From assembly GCF_010093445.1 (NCBI RefSeq), contig NZ_PDWW01000014.1, forward strand, positions 37,614 through 101,613: a stretch of 64,000 nucleotides of DNA. The letters are read 5' to 3'. Below the pieces are notes generated by a model. It did not search any database. It was not told the DNA's origin and was given only the letters and a program-made list of their open reading frames with translations. The stretch comes from Pseudoxanthomonas japonensis. Its GTDB lineage: Bacteria > Pseudomonadota > Gammaproteobacteria > Xanthomonadales > Xanthomonadaceae. How positions within the stretch are numbered: position 1 is the first letter of the stretch; every line of letters starts with the position of its first letter. The translations under genes and the position numbers were made by a program. Positions 37,823 through 46,419 of the stretch are shown one piece after another.

Positions 37823-40195
37823 TCAGTTACGCAGCGGCTTGCCGGTCTTCAGCATGTGCGCGATGCGGGCCTGGGTCTTTTCCTGCTGGGCCAGTTCGAC
37901 GAAGTGCTTGCGCTCCAGCTTGAGCAGCCACTCCTCGTCGACCAGTGCGCCGCGGTCGACTTCGCCGCCGCACAGTACGGTGGCGATGCGCACGGCGATC
38001 TCGTAGTCGTACGGGCTGATGAAGCGGCCTTCCAGCATGTTCACCAGCATCATCTTGAAGGTCGCGATGCCGACGTCGCCGGCCACCTGGATGCGGCGGG
38101 CGGGCAGGGGCGGACGGTAGCCCGTCTCGGCCAGCGCCAGCGCTTCCTGCTTGGCGACATGCAGCAGTTCGTAGGCGTTGAAGGCCACCTTGTCGCCGGC
38201 ACGCACGAGACCCAGTTCCTTGGCTTCGACGGCGGAGGCGGAGACCTTGGCCATCGCCACGGTCTCAAAGGTCTTCTTCAGCTCGGCGAACACATCGCCG
38301 CCCGGACCTGCGGCCTGCGAGGCGCGCACGGCGATTTCCTTCAGGCCGCCACCGGCGGGCAGCAGGCCCACGCCGGCCTCGACCAGGCCGATGTAGCTTT
38401 CCAGGTGCGCGATGGTGCGCGCACTGTGCATCTGGAACTCGCAGCCACCACCCAGCGCCAGACCGCGGACTGCGGCCACGACCGGCACCAGCGAATACTT
38501 GATGCGCTGGCTGGTGGCCTGGAAGTTGGCGACCATCGCCTCGAATTCGGCGATCTTGCCGGCCTGCAGCGCGCCCAGCGCGCCGGCCAGGTCTGCGCCG
38601 GCGGAGAAAGGTTCCTTCGGCTGCCAGATCACCAGGCCCTTGAAACGCTGCTCGGCGATGGTGATGGCTTCCTGAAGGCCATCCAGCACCGCGTCGGAGA
38701 CGGTGTGCATCTTGGTCTTGAAGCTGACCACGCCGATGCCGTCGCCGTCGGTCCACAGGCGCACGCCGTCGTTCTCGAAGACCGTCTCGCCCTGCGGGAA
38801 GACCTCACCCAGCAGAGGATCGGGGAAGCGCTGGCGCTTGTACACGGGCAGCGACGAGCGCGGCAGCTTGGCATTCTTGCCGGGGCTGTAGCTGCCTTCG
38901 GCACCGTGCACGCCCTCGCGGCCGTCGAACACCCAGTTCGGCAGCGGCGCGGAGCTCATGGCCTTGCCGGCCACGATGTCGTCGGCGATCCACTGGGCCA
39001 CCTGCTTCCAGCCGGCGGCCTGCCAGGTCTCGAACGGACCCAGCGACCAGCCATAGCCCCAGCGGATGGCGAGATCGACGTCGCGCGCGGTCTCGGCGAT
39101 GTCGGCCAGGTGGTAGGCGCTGTAATGGAACAGGTCGCGGAATATTGCCCACAGGAACTGCGCCTGCGGATGCTGGCTCTCGCGCAGCTTGGCGAACTTC
39201 TCGGCCGGGTTCCTGATCTTCAGGATCTCGACCACCTCCGGCGCCGCGGTACGGTCGGAGGCGCGGTAGTCCTGCTTCTCAAGATCGAGGACCACGATGT
39301 CCTTGCCGACCTTGCGGAAGATGCCGGCACCGGTCTTCTGGCCCAGCGCGCCCTTGGCGATCAGCGCTTCCAGCCACTTCGGCGACTTGAAGTAGGCGTG
39401 CCACGGATCGTCGGGCAGCGTGTCAGCCATGGTCTTGATGACGTGGGCCATGGTGTCCAGGCCGACCACGTCCGAGGTGCGGTAGGTCGCCGACTTCGGG
39501 CGGCCGATCAGCGGGCCGGTGATGGCGTCCACCTCGTCGAAGCCGAGCTTGAACTCACCGGTGTGGTGGGCGGTGGCCAGAATCGAGAACACGCCGATGC
39601 GGTTACCGATGAAGTTCGGCGTGTCCTTGGCATACACGACGCCCTTGCCCAGCGTGGTGGTCAGGAAGGTTTCCAGGCCTTCCAGCACCGCCGCGTCGGT
39701 GGACTTGGCCGGAATCAGCTCGGCCAAGTGCATGTAGCGCGGCGGGTTGAAGAAGTGCACGCCGCAGAAACGATGGCGAAGCTGCTCCGGAAGCACTTCC
39801 GCCAGCTTGTTGATGCCCAGGCCCGACGTGTTGCTGGCCAGCACGGCGTGATCGGCCACGAACGGGGCGATCTTCTTGTACAGGTCCTGCTTCCAGTCCA
39901 TCCGCTCGGCGATGGCCTCGATGATCAGGTCGCAGCCCTTCAGGTGCTCCAGGCCGGTTTCGTAGTTGGCCGGCGTGATCGCCTCGGCCAGGGACTTGCT
40001 GGCCAGCGGGGCAGGGCTGAGCTTGGCCAGGTTGGCGATCGCCTTCTGCACGATGCCGTCGGGGTGGCCGTCCTTGGCGGGCAGGTCGAACAGCACGGTG
40101 TCGACGCCGGCGTTGGTCAGGTGCGCGGCGATCTGCGCGCCCATCACGCCGGCGCCCAGCACGGCCGCCTTGCGAACAAGCAGGGGGTTGGACAT
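37823..40195 (-). CDS. 3-hydroxyacyl-CoA dehydrogenase/enoyl-CoA hydratase, FadN-like
   Basis: This 790-residue multifunctional enzyme performs the hydration and oxidation steps of fatty acid beta-oxidation. The dehydrogenase comes first: AAVLGAGVMGAQIAAHLTNA binds NAD, HFFNPPRYMHLAELIP and NFIGNRIGVF follow. The hydratase/isomerase part follows after about residue 450: IWQPKEPFSAGADLAGALGA and the oxyanion region VRGLALGGGCEFQMH. This order (dehydrogenase, then hydratase) is that of Bacillus FadN, reverse of E. coli FadB/FadJ. It lies 23 bases after the TetR-type gene and before fadA, one operon under probable fatty-acyl control. Confidence 0.93.
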   Translation of the reverse strand: MSNPLLVRKAAVLGAGVMGAQIAAHLTNAGVDTVLFDLPAKDGHPDGIVQKAIANLAKLSPAPLASKSLAEAITPANYETGLEHLKGCDLIIEAIAERMDWKQDLYKKIAPFVADHAVLASNTSGLGINKLAEVLPEQLRHRFCGVHFFNPPRYMHLAELIPAKSTDAAVLEGLETFLTTTLGKGVVYAKDTPNFIGNRIGVFSILATAHHTGEFKLGFDEVDAITGPLIGRPKSATYRTSDVVGLDTMAHVIKTMADTLPDDPWHAYFKSPKWLEALIAKGALGQKTGAGIFRKVGKDIVVLDLEKQDYRASDRTAAPEVVEILKIRNPAEKFAKLRESQHPQAQFLWAIFRDLFHYSAYHLADIAETARDVDLAIRWGYGWSLGPFETWQAAGWKQVAQWIADDIVAGKAMSSAPLPNWVFDGREGVHGAEGSYSPGKNAKLPRSSLPVYKRQRFPDPLLGEVFPQGETVFENDGVRLWTDGDGIGVVSFKTKMHTVSDAVLDGLQEAITIAEQRFKGLVIWQPKEPFSAGADLAGALGALQAGKIAEFEAMVANFQATSQRIKYSLVPVVAAVRGLALGGGCEFQMHSARTIAHLESYIGLVEAGVGLLPAGGGLKEIAVRASQAAGPGGDVFAELKKTFETVAMAKVSASAVEAKELGLVRAGDKVAFNAYELLHVAKQEALALAETGYRPPLPARRIQVAGDVGIATFKMMLVNMLEGRFISPYDYEIAVRIATVLCGGEVDRGALVDEEWLLKLERKHFVELAQQEKTQARIAHMLKTGKPLRN

Positions 40196-40218
40196 GGGAT
40201 TTCCTCGGATTGCAGGGG

Positions 40219-40848
40219 TTAGGTGCGGTCGGCGCGAAGGCCGGCCTCGGCGAAGCGGATCAGTTCACGGGCGGCACGCTCACGGTGCGCCGCCTCCGTG
40301 ACACCGGTGGGGCGCTTGATCAGGCCAAAATCGGCCATGGCGTAGGTCAGGGCGCCGGAGAAGAAGTCGAGCCGCCAGTACAGCTCTTCCTTGCTCAGGC
40401 CGGGCACGCAGGCGGCAATGGCCTTGCCGAACTCGCGCAGCACATGGCCGTAGTGGTCGGACAGGAACTTGCGCAGGCCATCGTTCTTCTCGGCATAGGC
40501 CCGGGCGATGACCCGCACGAAGGCGCCGCCGCCATGCCGGTCCTGGGCCAGGGCGAGGGCGGGTTCGACGAAGGCCGCCAGAATCGGCTCCAGCTCGCCC
40601 GGCCGTTCCGCCAGGGCCTTCCCCAGCAGGGAGAGTCGGGCCGCGGTCATGTCGTCCATGCGGCGGCGGAACACCTCGTTGACGAGGTTTTCCTTGCTGC
40701 CGAAGTGGTAGTTGACCGCGGCGATGTTGACGTCCGCCCGGCTGGTGACCTGCCGCAGCGAGGTCCCAGCGAAACCGTGCTGGGCGAACAGCTCCTCGGC
40801 GGCCCCCAGGATCCGTTCCTTCGTCGAAAAATGCGTGGTGTTGCCCAT
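40219..40848 (-). CDS. TetR-family regulator of fatty acid degradation, PsrA-like
   Basis: The 209-residue repressor starts at ATG 40846-40848 (MGNTTHFSTKERILGAAEEL); the longer frame to 40953 crosses its own operator. The TetR helix-turn-helix is FAGTSLRQVTSRADVNIAAV plus NYHFGSKENLVNEVF, close to Pseudomonas PsrA by eye. The C-terminal ligand domain starts after about residue 75. A palindrome ATCAAAC-GCTT-GTTTGAT lies 19 bases upstream and fits the published PsrA pattern, so the protein likely represses itself and the downstream fad genes until long-chain acyl compounds release it. Confidence 0.88.
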   Translation of the reverse strand: MGNTTHFSTKERILGAAEELFAQHGFAGTSLRQVTSRADVNIAAVNYHFGSKENLVNEVFRRRMDDMTAARLSLLGKALAERPGELEPILAAFVEPALALAQDRHGGGAFVRVIARAYAEKNDGLRKFLSDHYGHVLREFGKAIAACVPGLSKEELYWRLDFFSGALTYAMADFGLIKRPTGVTEAAHRERAARELIRFAEAGLRADRT

Positions 40849-40866
40849 GACGCCTCCGGGACCTGA

Positions 40867-40884
40867 ATCAAACGCTTGTTTGAT
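40867..40884. promoter_or_regulatory. PsrA-type operator palindrome
   Basis: ATCAAAC 40867-40873 and GTTTGAT 40878-40884 form a perfect seven-base inverted repeat around GCTT. It fits the known PsrA consensus (G/C)AAAC-N2-4-GTTT(G/C). It lies 18 bases before the regulator start on the minus strand, where it would overlap the promoter or leader of the fad operon. Confidence 0.8.
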
Positions 40885-40948
40885 CCATTGTGTGTCCGGG
40901 GCGTCGGAAGTGTCATGTTGCGAAGCAGCAAATTCGCCCCCGGCCGGC

Positions 40949-40976
40949 TGCACACTTCCAGCAGATACGTTAGAAT
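40949..40976 (+). promoter_or_regulatory. Probable ndk-side promoter
   Basis: TGCACA 40949-40954 and TAGAAT 40971-40976 are separated by 16 bases, a reasonable sigma-70 promoter. Transcription would start near 40983 and soon meet the hairpin at 41000-41022. Confidence 0.5.
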
Positions 40977-40999
40977 CTCGCTACGCTTTCTGGTCTAAG

Positions 41000-41022
41000 C
41001 CCGCGTTTCGACGCGGGTTTTT
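41000..41022 (+). terminator. Intrinsic terminator or attenuator in the ndk leader
   Basis: CCCGCGT 41000-41006 pairs perfectly with ACGCGGG 41011-41017 around TTCG, followed by TTTTT 41018-41022. It lies about 20 bases downstream of the presumed start site and 48 bases before ndk. No upstream plus-strand gene needs it, since psrA runs the other way. Confidence 0.8.
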
Positions 41023-41070
41023 CATGTTAACCTCGGGTCCTCAGTGGCCCGCCCGAACGGAGAAATCCCC

Positions 41071-41496
41071 ATGGCGCTGGAGCGCACCCTGTCGATCGTC
41101 AAGCCCGATGCCGTTGCCAAGAACGTCATCGGCGAAATCTATGCCCGCTTCGAAAAGAATGGTCTGAAGATCGTCGCCTCGAAGATGAAGCACCTGTCGC
41201 GCCGTGAGGCCGAAGGTTTCTATGCCGTGCACCGCGAGCGTCCGTTCTTCAACGCGCTGGTCGAGTTCATGATTTCCGGACCGGTCGCCATCCAGGTACT
41301 GGAAGGCGAGAACGCCGTGCTGAAGCACCGCGACATCCTTGGCGCCACCAATCCGAAGGACGCCGCGCCGGGCACGATCCGCGCCGACTTCGCCGACTCC
41401 ATCGACGCCAACGCCGCACACGGTTCGGACTCGGTCGAGAACGCGAACATCGAGATCGCGTATTTCTTCGCCGCGACCGAAGTGTTCTCGCGCTGA
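41071..41496 (+). CDS. ndk: Nucleoside diphosphate kinase
   Basis: This 141-residue enzyme balances nucleoside triphosphates by phosphate transfer through an active His. ATG 41071 ([20 protein letters not shown]) follows an ACGGAGAA ribosome site; the longer frame from 41044 is not needed. Family landmarks are the KPDAV entry, [20 protein letters not shown], and the [20 protein letters not shown] segment holding the phospho-accepting His. Length is normal. It begins the run ndk-rlmN-pilF-rodZ, conserved in this group. Confidence 0.97.
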   Translation: MALERTLSIVKPDAVAKNVIGEIYARFEKNGLKIVASKMKHLSRREAEGFYAVHRERPFFNALVEFMISGPVAIQVLEGENAVLKHRDILGATNPKDAAPGTIRADFADSIDANAAHGSDSVENANIEIAYFFAATEVFSR

Positions 41497-41506
41497 GCGA
41501 TACGCG

Positions 41507-42730
41507 ATGAGCAGCCACGAACTGCCGCCGATCGAGTTGAAGCTGGCCACGGACGCACCGTCTGTGGCCATCGGCGTGCCCGTGTCTGCGAAACAGAACC
41601 TGATGGACCTGGATCGCGAAGGGCTTGAGCAGTTCTTCGTCGGTACGCTGGGCGAGCAGAAGTTCCGCGCGTACCAGGTGATGAAGTGGATCCACCACCG
41701 CTATGTCACCGACTTCAACGAGATGACCGATCTCGGCAAGAACTTGCGCGCGAAGCTGCAGGAGCATGCCGAAGTCGTCGTGCCGCAGGTCGTGTTCGAC
41801 AAGCCCTCCACCGACGGCACCCACAAGTGGTTGCTCGGCATGGGAGTGGACGGCAAGAATGCCGTCGAAACGGTCTATATCCCAGACAAGAGCCGCGGCA
41901 CGCTCTGCGTGTCGTCGCAGGTCGGGTGCGGCCTGAACTGCACGTTCTGCTCGACGGCCACGCAGGGTTTCAATCGCAACCTCACCACGGCCGAGATCAT
42001 CGGGCAGGTGTGGGTGACGGCGCGCCACCTGGGCAACGTCCCCGCACAGAACCGCCGCCTCACCAACGTGGTGATGATGGGCATGGGCGAGCCGCTGCTC
42101 AATTTCGACAACGTCGTGCGCGCGATGAACATCATGCGCGACGACCTGGGTTACGGCCTGGCGAGCAAGCGCGTCACGCTGTCGACGTCCGGGCTGGTGC
42201 CGATGATCGACCGTCTATCCACCGAGACCGACGTGTCGCTCGCCGTCTCGCTGCATGCGCCGAACGACGCGCTGCGCGAGCAGTTGGTGCCGCTCAACAG
42301 GAAGTACCCGATCGCCGAGCTGATGGCGTCCTGCGTGCGTTATCTGCGCGCAAGCAAGAAGCGCGACTCGGTGACGTTTGAGTACACCCTGATGAAGGGC
42401 GTCAACGATCAGCCCGAACATGCGCGGCAACTGGCGCAGCTGATGCGCAAGTTCAGCAATGCCGCGCAGTTGAAGGATGCCGGCAAGGTCAACCTCATTC
42501 CGTTCAATCCATTCCCCGGTACGCGCTACGAGCGTGCGCCCGAGGAAGACATCCGCGCTTTCCAGAAGCTGCTGCTGGATGCGCAGGTACTCACGATGGT
42601 CCGCCGCACCCGTGGCGACGACATTGATGCCGCCTGCGGCCAGTTGAAGGGGCAGGTGATGGACCGTACCCGTCGCCAGGCCGAGTTCCGGCGGCAGCTG
42701 CAGGAACAGGGCATCGACGATGCCGCGTAA
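41507..42730 (+). CDS. rlmN: 23S rRNA (adenine2503-C2)-methyltransferase RlmN
   Basis: This 407-residue radical-SAM enzyme methylates A2503 in 23S rRNA and A37 in some tRNAs. ATG 41507 starts the protein ten bases after ndk. The 4Fe-4S cluster binds at [18 protein letters not shown] (CxxxCxxC pattern), GMGEPLLNF binds SAM, and the C-terminal substrate Cys is probably in [13 protein letters not shown]. The other catalytic Cys is expected before the radical domain. An N-terminal part of about 30 residues is somewhat longer than in E. coli. It overlaps pilF by 11 bases. Confidence 0.96.
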   Translation: MSSHELPPIELKLATDAPSVAIGVPVSAKQNLMDLDREGLEQFFVGTLGEQKFRAYQVMKWIHHRYVTDFNEMTDLGKNLRAKLQEHAEVVVPQVVFDKPSTDGTHKWLLGMGVDGKNAVETVYIPDKSRGTLCVSSQVGCGLNCTFCSTATQGFNRNLTTAEIIGQVWVTARHLGNVPAQNRRLTNVVMMGMGEPLLNFDNVVRAMNIMRDDLGYGLASKRVTLSTSGLVPMIDRLSTETDVSLAVSLHAPNDALREQLVPLNRKYPIAELMASCVRYLRASKKRDSVTFEYTLMKGVNDQPEHARQLAQLMRKFSNAAQLKDAGKVNLIPFNPFPGTRYERAPEEDIRAFQKLLLDAQVLTMVRRTRGDDIDAACGQLKGQVMDRTRRQAEFRRQLQEQGIDDAA

Positions 42731-43541
42731 GGCGATCTGCCTGCTGCTGATCACCCTCCTGCTGGCGACGGCCTGCAGTCGTCTGACCTTCGTCCGACCC
42801 AAGGGGAAGGTGGAACCCATGTCGGGACCGCAGTCGACGCGCGAGTATTCAGTGGGCGACAGCCCCGAGGTGAAGCGCCGTCAGTCCGTGCAGACACTGC
42901 TTGCCCGTGCCGTGCAGCGGCTTCAGGCGGGCGAGCCCGACGCGGCCGAGAAGGATGCGCGCGCTGCGCTGAAGCTGGATCCCACGTCGGCCGACGCGAC
43001 GACGGTGCTGGCGGTGGTCGAGGACCAGCGCGGCAATACCAGCGCTGCGGGGCAACACTACAAGCGCGCCGCAGAGCTGGCGCCTTCGCAGGGCGCTGCG
43101 CTCAACAATTACGGTACGTGGCTTTGCAAGAACGGGTTTGCAGCGGAGTCGCTGGTGTGGTTCGACCGCGCGATACAGGCGCCTGACTACGCCACGCCAG
43201 CCTCGGCGATGGCCAATGCGGGCAGCTGCGCACTGAAGTCCGGTCAGGCGGAGCGCGCGGCACGCGACCTTCGTCAGGCGCTGGCGCAGGAGCCGGCCAA
43301 CGCCGTCGCGCTGGAAGCCATGGGCGAACTCGAGTTCCGCCAGCAGCAATACATGTCGGCCCGCGCGTTCGTCGAGCGCCGGCTGGCGGCAGCGCCTGCC
43401 AACGCCGCTGTCTTGAAACTCGCATCACAAATCGAGGACAGACTCGGCGACAAGGCCGCTGCCAGTCGATATGTTCAGCGGATTCGGGCGGAGTTCCCCG
43501 ACGCGCTGGACGTCACAACCGGGGGAAATGCAGGGCCATGA
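42720..43541 (+). CDS. pilF: Type IV pilus biogenesis lipoprotein PilF (PilW)
   Basis: This 273-residue outer-membrane lipoprotein helps secretin assembly for type IV pili. The signal is [15 protein letters not shown], with a lipobox-like LATAC. TPR repeats fill most of the mature protein ([59 protein letters not shown]), including the family NNYGTWLC segment. The start ATG 42720 lies 11 bases inside rlmN, and the end overlaps rodZ. Position after rlmN is standard for pilF. Confidence 0.93.
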   Translation: MPRKAICLLLITLLLATACSRLTFVRPKGKVEPMSGPQSTREYSVGDSPEVKRRQSVQTLLARAVQRLQAGEPDAAEKDARAALKLDPTSADATTVLAVVEDQRGNTSAAGQHYKRAAELAPSQGAALNNYGTWLCKNGFAAESLVWFDRAIQAPDYATPASAMANAGSCALKSGQAERAARDLRQALAQEPANAVALEAMGELEFRQQQYMSARAFVERRLAAAPANAAVLKLASQIEDRLGDKAAASRYVQRIRAEFPDALDVTTGGNAGP

Positions 43542-44356
43542 TGCAATCCGTAGTCGGGGATGTGGTCACGCCGCAGGGGTGCGGCGAGGCCTTGAAGGCG
43601 GCGCGCGAGCGGGCCGGTCTGTCGGTGCAGGAGATCAGCCAGCGGCTGAAGATGCCCGTGCGGGTGATCCAGTCGCTTGAGGCCGGGCAGTGGGACCAGT
43701 CGGGCGGCGTGGTGTTCGTCCGGGGCCAGTTGCGCAGCTACGGTCGCCTGCTGAAGGTGGATGTGGAGCCGTTCCTGCAGCAGGCGGAAACCGTGGTGGC
43801 GAGGCCGGCCGAGCTGGTGAGCCATTCCCACACGCCTCGTTTGCAGTACGTCTTCGAGAGTTTCAAGCGGCGAGCGGTCTACGCCGTGCTGACGCTTGTC
43901 ATCGCGACGCCGGTGTGGATGGCGCTGCGCCCATCCTCCGGCCCATCGCCGGACGCCGCCACGGCGTCGCTGGATGTCGTGCCTGCCGCTCCGCGCGCAC
44001 CGGGCCCGACGGCTGGCGCGACGCGTCCTGCGGCCAAGCCCCAGGCAGCGCCTTATGTCGCCTCGATGGCGCCGTTGCCGCGCGCGGCAACGCCCTGGCT
44101 TTCGATGTCGTTCAAGGGCGACAGTTGGGTCGAGGTCAACGCGCCCGACGGCCGCAAGGTCGAGCACGCGCTGCTGCGTGCGGGTGACGAACGCCGCTAT
44201 GCGCAGGGCGAAGTGGGGCGCATCAAGCTGGGCGACGCCACCGCGGTCGAGGTTCAGCAAGCGGGGAGTACGGTGGATCTGGCGCCGTACCAGCGAGCGA
44301 ATGTCGCACGCTTTACGGTATCCTCTGAGGGTTCCCTGGCGCCGGTCGTTGACTGA
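43538..44356 (+). CDS. rodZ: Cytoskeleton protein RodZ
   Basis: This 272-residue protein links the MreB cytoskeleton to the cell-wall elongation complex. The N-terminal helix-turn-helix domain is GEALKAARERAGLSVQEISQ, with RVIQSLEAGQWDQ and FVRGQLRSYGRLLKVDVEPF. One transmembrane helix is near residues 110-128 (AVYAVLTLVIATPVWMAL), then an Ala/Pro-rich spacer and a C-terminal DUF4115 domain (WLSMSFKGDSWVEVNAPDGR). Start ATG 43538 (or 43541) overlaps the pilF stop. In E. coli ispG and hisS come next; here yfgM follows directly. Confidence 0.92.
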   Translation: MMQSVVGDVVTPQGCGEALKAARERAGLSVQEISQRLKMPVRVIQSLEAGQWDQSGGVVFVRGQLRSYGRLLKVDVEPFLQQAETVVARPAELVSHSHTPRLQYVFESFKRRAVYAVLTLVIATPVWMALRPSSGPSPDAATASLDVVPAAPRAPGPTAGATRPAAKPQAAPYVASMAPLPRAATPWLSMSFKGDSWVEVNAPDGRKVEHALLRAGDERRYAQGEVGRIKLGDATAVEVQQAGSTVDLAPYQRANVARFTVSSEGSLAPVVD

Positions 44357-44417
44357 CCCGCGCGCGGGTTTGTCCAACCTAGACCGAGACCCCGCCTGAG
44401 ACGGGGCAAGAGAGCGC

Positions 44418-45053
44418 ATGGCGATTGACGATCTGCTCGACGAGCACGAACAAAGCGAACGTGTCCGCAGCTGGCTGAAGAACAATGGTGCCGGCCTGCT
44501 GGGCGGCGTGGCCCTTGGGTTGGGCGTGATCCTCGGCTGGCAGTGGTGGCAGAAGGACCAGGCCGCCAAGCAAGAGCAGGCGTACCAGAGCTACCAGACC
44601 GCCGTCGAAGGCCTCGCCAAGGGCGACCTGAAGCAGACCCAGGGTGCGGTCGATGCGCTGGTCAAGGAAGACGCGCTTTACGCCGATGTCGCCGGCCTGC
44701 AGTTGGCCAAGGCGCAGATCCAGGCCGGTGAGCGCGATGCCGCCATCGCCACGCTGCGTGCACTGACACCGGACAACGCGTTGCGGCCGTTGGTGAACCT
44801 GCGCCTCGCCCGCCTCCTGATCGACGCCGGCAAGCACGACGAAGCGCTCAAGCTGCTGGACAAGGCCGACGATGCCTCCAGCCTCGAAGTGCGGGGTGAT
44901 GCATTGCTCGCGACCGGCAAGCAGAAGGAGGCGCAAGACGCCTATACCCGCGCACTCACCACGCTGGATGCCGTGTCTCCTCAACGCCGGCTGGTGGAGT
45001 TGAAGCTGATCGATGCCGGCGGCACGCCGCCCAAGACCGGAGGTGCCGCATGA
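44418..45053 (+). CDS. yfgM: YfgM-family ancillary SecYEG translocon subunit
   Basis: The 211-residue inner-membrane protein has one helix near residues 27-45 (GLLGGVALGLGVILGWQWW) and a periplasmic TPR-like domain. The entry DDLLDEHEQSERVRSWLKNN is typical of YfgM, which binds SecYEG and PpiD and guides new periplasmic and outer-membrane proteins. Its stop overlaps the bamB start by four bases (ATGA), and the function fits: a translocon helper beside an outer-membrane assembly factor. Confidence 0.92.
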   Translation: MAIDDLLDEHEQSERVRSWLKNNGAGLLGGVALGLGVILGWQWWQKDQAAKQEQAYQSYQTAVEGLAKGDLKQTQGAVDALVKEDALYADVAGLQLAKAQIQAGERDAAIATLRALTPDNALRPLVNLRLARLLIDAGKHDEALKLLDKADDASSLEVRGDALLATGKQKEAQDAYTRALTTLDAVSPQRRLVELKLIDAGGTPPKTGGAA

Positions 45054-46237
45054 GCCGCGCGTCCGGTCCGGTCGTACGCCTGATCGCGGCCGTCACGATC
45101 ATTGCCGCCCTTGGTGGCTGCAGTACCGTCAAGGGCTGGTTTTCCGGGAAGGAAAAGGAAGGCGAGAAGCCCGTCGACCCGGCGGAGCTGGTCGACTTCA
45201 CGCCTTCCGCGACGGTTTCCAAGCTGTGGAGCGCCAACGTGGGCAAGGGCGAGAAGCGCCTCGGCCTGCAGCAGGTGCCGGTGGTGGAGGACGGGCGCGT
45301 CTATGCCGCCGCGGTGGAAGGCGGCGTGCGCGCCTACGATCTGCAGACGGGCAAGCAGATGTGGCAGTACAAGTCCGACCTGCGTCTTTCAGGCGGACCC
45401 GGTGCGGGCGACGGACTGGTGGCCGTGGGCACGCTCGACGGGCAGGTCATCGCGCTGGATGCGGCGACGGGTGCCGAGAAGTGGCAGGCCAAGGTGCCCA
45501 ACGAGGTCATCGCGGCGCCGGCCATCGGCCAGGGCATGGTCTACGTCCGCACCAACGACGGACGCATTACCGCGTTGTCGTCGGAAAATGGCGAGCGTCG
45601 CTGGTTCTGGAACAACGAACTTCCCAGCCTGACGGTGCGTGGCAATGCGCCGGTCGTGTTGGGGCCGGGCGTGGTGTTCGCGGCCAGTGACGATGGCACT
45701 GTCACGGCATTGGCAGGCAACGACGGGCGCCCGATGTGGACCCAGACGGTCGGTATCCCGGAAGGCCGCAGCGAGCTTGAGCGCATGGCCGACGTGGACG
45801 GTGCACCGGTGCTCGAAGGCAGCACGCTGTATGTCACCAGCTTCAAGAAGGAAACGATCGCCCTGGAAGGTCCGTCGGGGCGTCCCCTGTGGACGCGCGA
45901 CAATGGCGGCGCTGGTGGCCTTGGCGTGACCAGCAGCGCCGTGGTCGTGTCCGATCCGGCCGGGACCGTGTGGGGCCTGGACAAGTACAGCGGCAGCGCG
46001 TTGTGGTCGAATACCACGCTGGCCCGCCGCTCGCTCACCGCGCCGACGATCCATGGCGATTATGCGGTCGTCGGCGATTACGACGGCTACCTGCACTGGC
46101 TGAAGACGGACAACGGCGAGGTGGCGGCGCGCGCGCGCGTCGGCGGCAAGGCCATCCGTGGCAAGCCGGTCGTGGCGGACGGCATCCTGCTGGTGCAGGA
46201 CGTGGAAGGCGGGCTGACGGCGTTCGGCTTCAAGTGA
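45050..46237 (+). CDS. bamB: Outer membrane protein assembly factor BamB
   Basis: This 395-residue lipoprotein is a subunit of the BAM complex that folds beta-barrel proteins into the outer membrane. The signal ends AALGGCSTVKGW (lipobox LGGC, Cys near 24). An eight-bladed beta propeller of PQQ-like repeats follows: VYAAAVEGGVRAYDLQTGKQ, VAVGTLDGQVIALDAATGAE, VYVRTNDGRITALSSENGER, AVVGDYDGYLHWLKTDNGEV. Start ATG 45050 overlaps yfgM. A strong terminator at 46282-46306 ends the transcript before der. Confidence 0.96.
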   Translation: MSRASGPVVRLIAAVTIIAALGGCSTVKGWFSGKEKEGEKPVDPAELVDFTPSATVSKLWSANVGKGEKRLGLQQVPVVEDGRVYAAAVEGGVRAYDLQTGKQMWQYKSDLRLSGGPGAGDGLVAVGTLDGQVIALDAATGAEKWQAKVPNEVIAAPAIGQGMVYVRTNDGRITALSSENGERRWFWNNELPSLTVRGNAPVVLGPGVVFAASDDGTVTALAGNDGRPMWTQTVGIPEGRSELERMADVDGAPVLEGSTLYVTSFKKETIALEGPSGRPLWTRDNGGAGGLGVTSSAVVVSDPAGTVWGLDKYSGSALWSNTTLARRSLTAPTIHGDYAVVGDYDGYLHWLKTDNGEVAARARVGGKAIRGKPVVADGILLVQDVEGGLTAFGFK

Positions 46238-46281
46238 TCCGCCGGATGGGCGGCCCATAGCCGCTCCTTCCTGCTTCCGGA

Positions 46282-46306
46282 AAGGGCCGCACTGCGGCCC
46301 TTTTTC
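46282..46306 (+). terminator. Rho-independent terminator after bamB
   Basis: AAGGGCCGC 46282-46290 pairs with GCGGCCCTT 46294-46302 around ACT, followed by a T-run to 46305. It separates bamB from der, which must then have its own promoter within 46307-46419. Confidence 0.9.
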
Positions 46307-46419
46307 GCGGAAGAGGGCGTATTCCGCTACCATGGCGACCCCTTGACCGACCGGAGCGGTCGCGCCATCCGCGCGACAGCGAGCGTCCGGCGTCCCCTCT
46401 CTTCACGGTTGCCCCCTGC

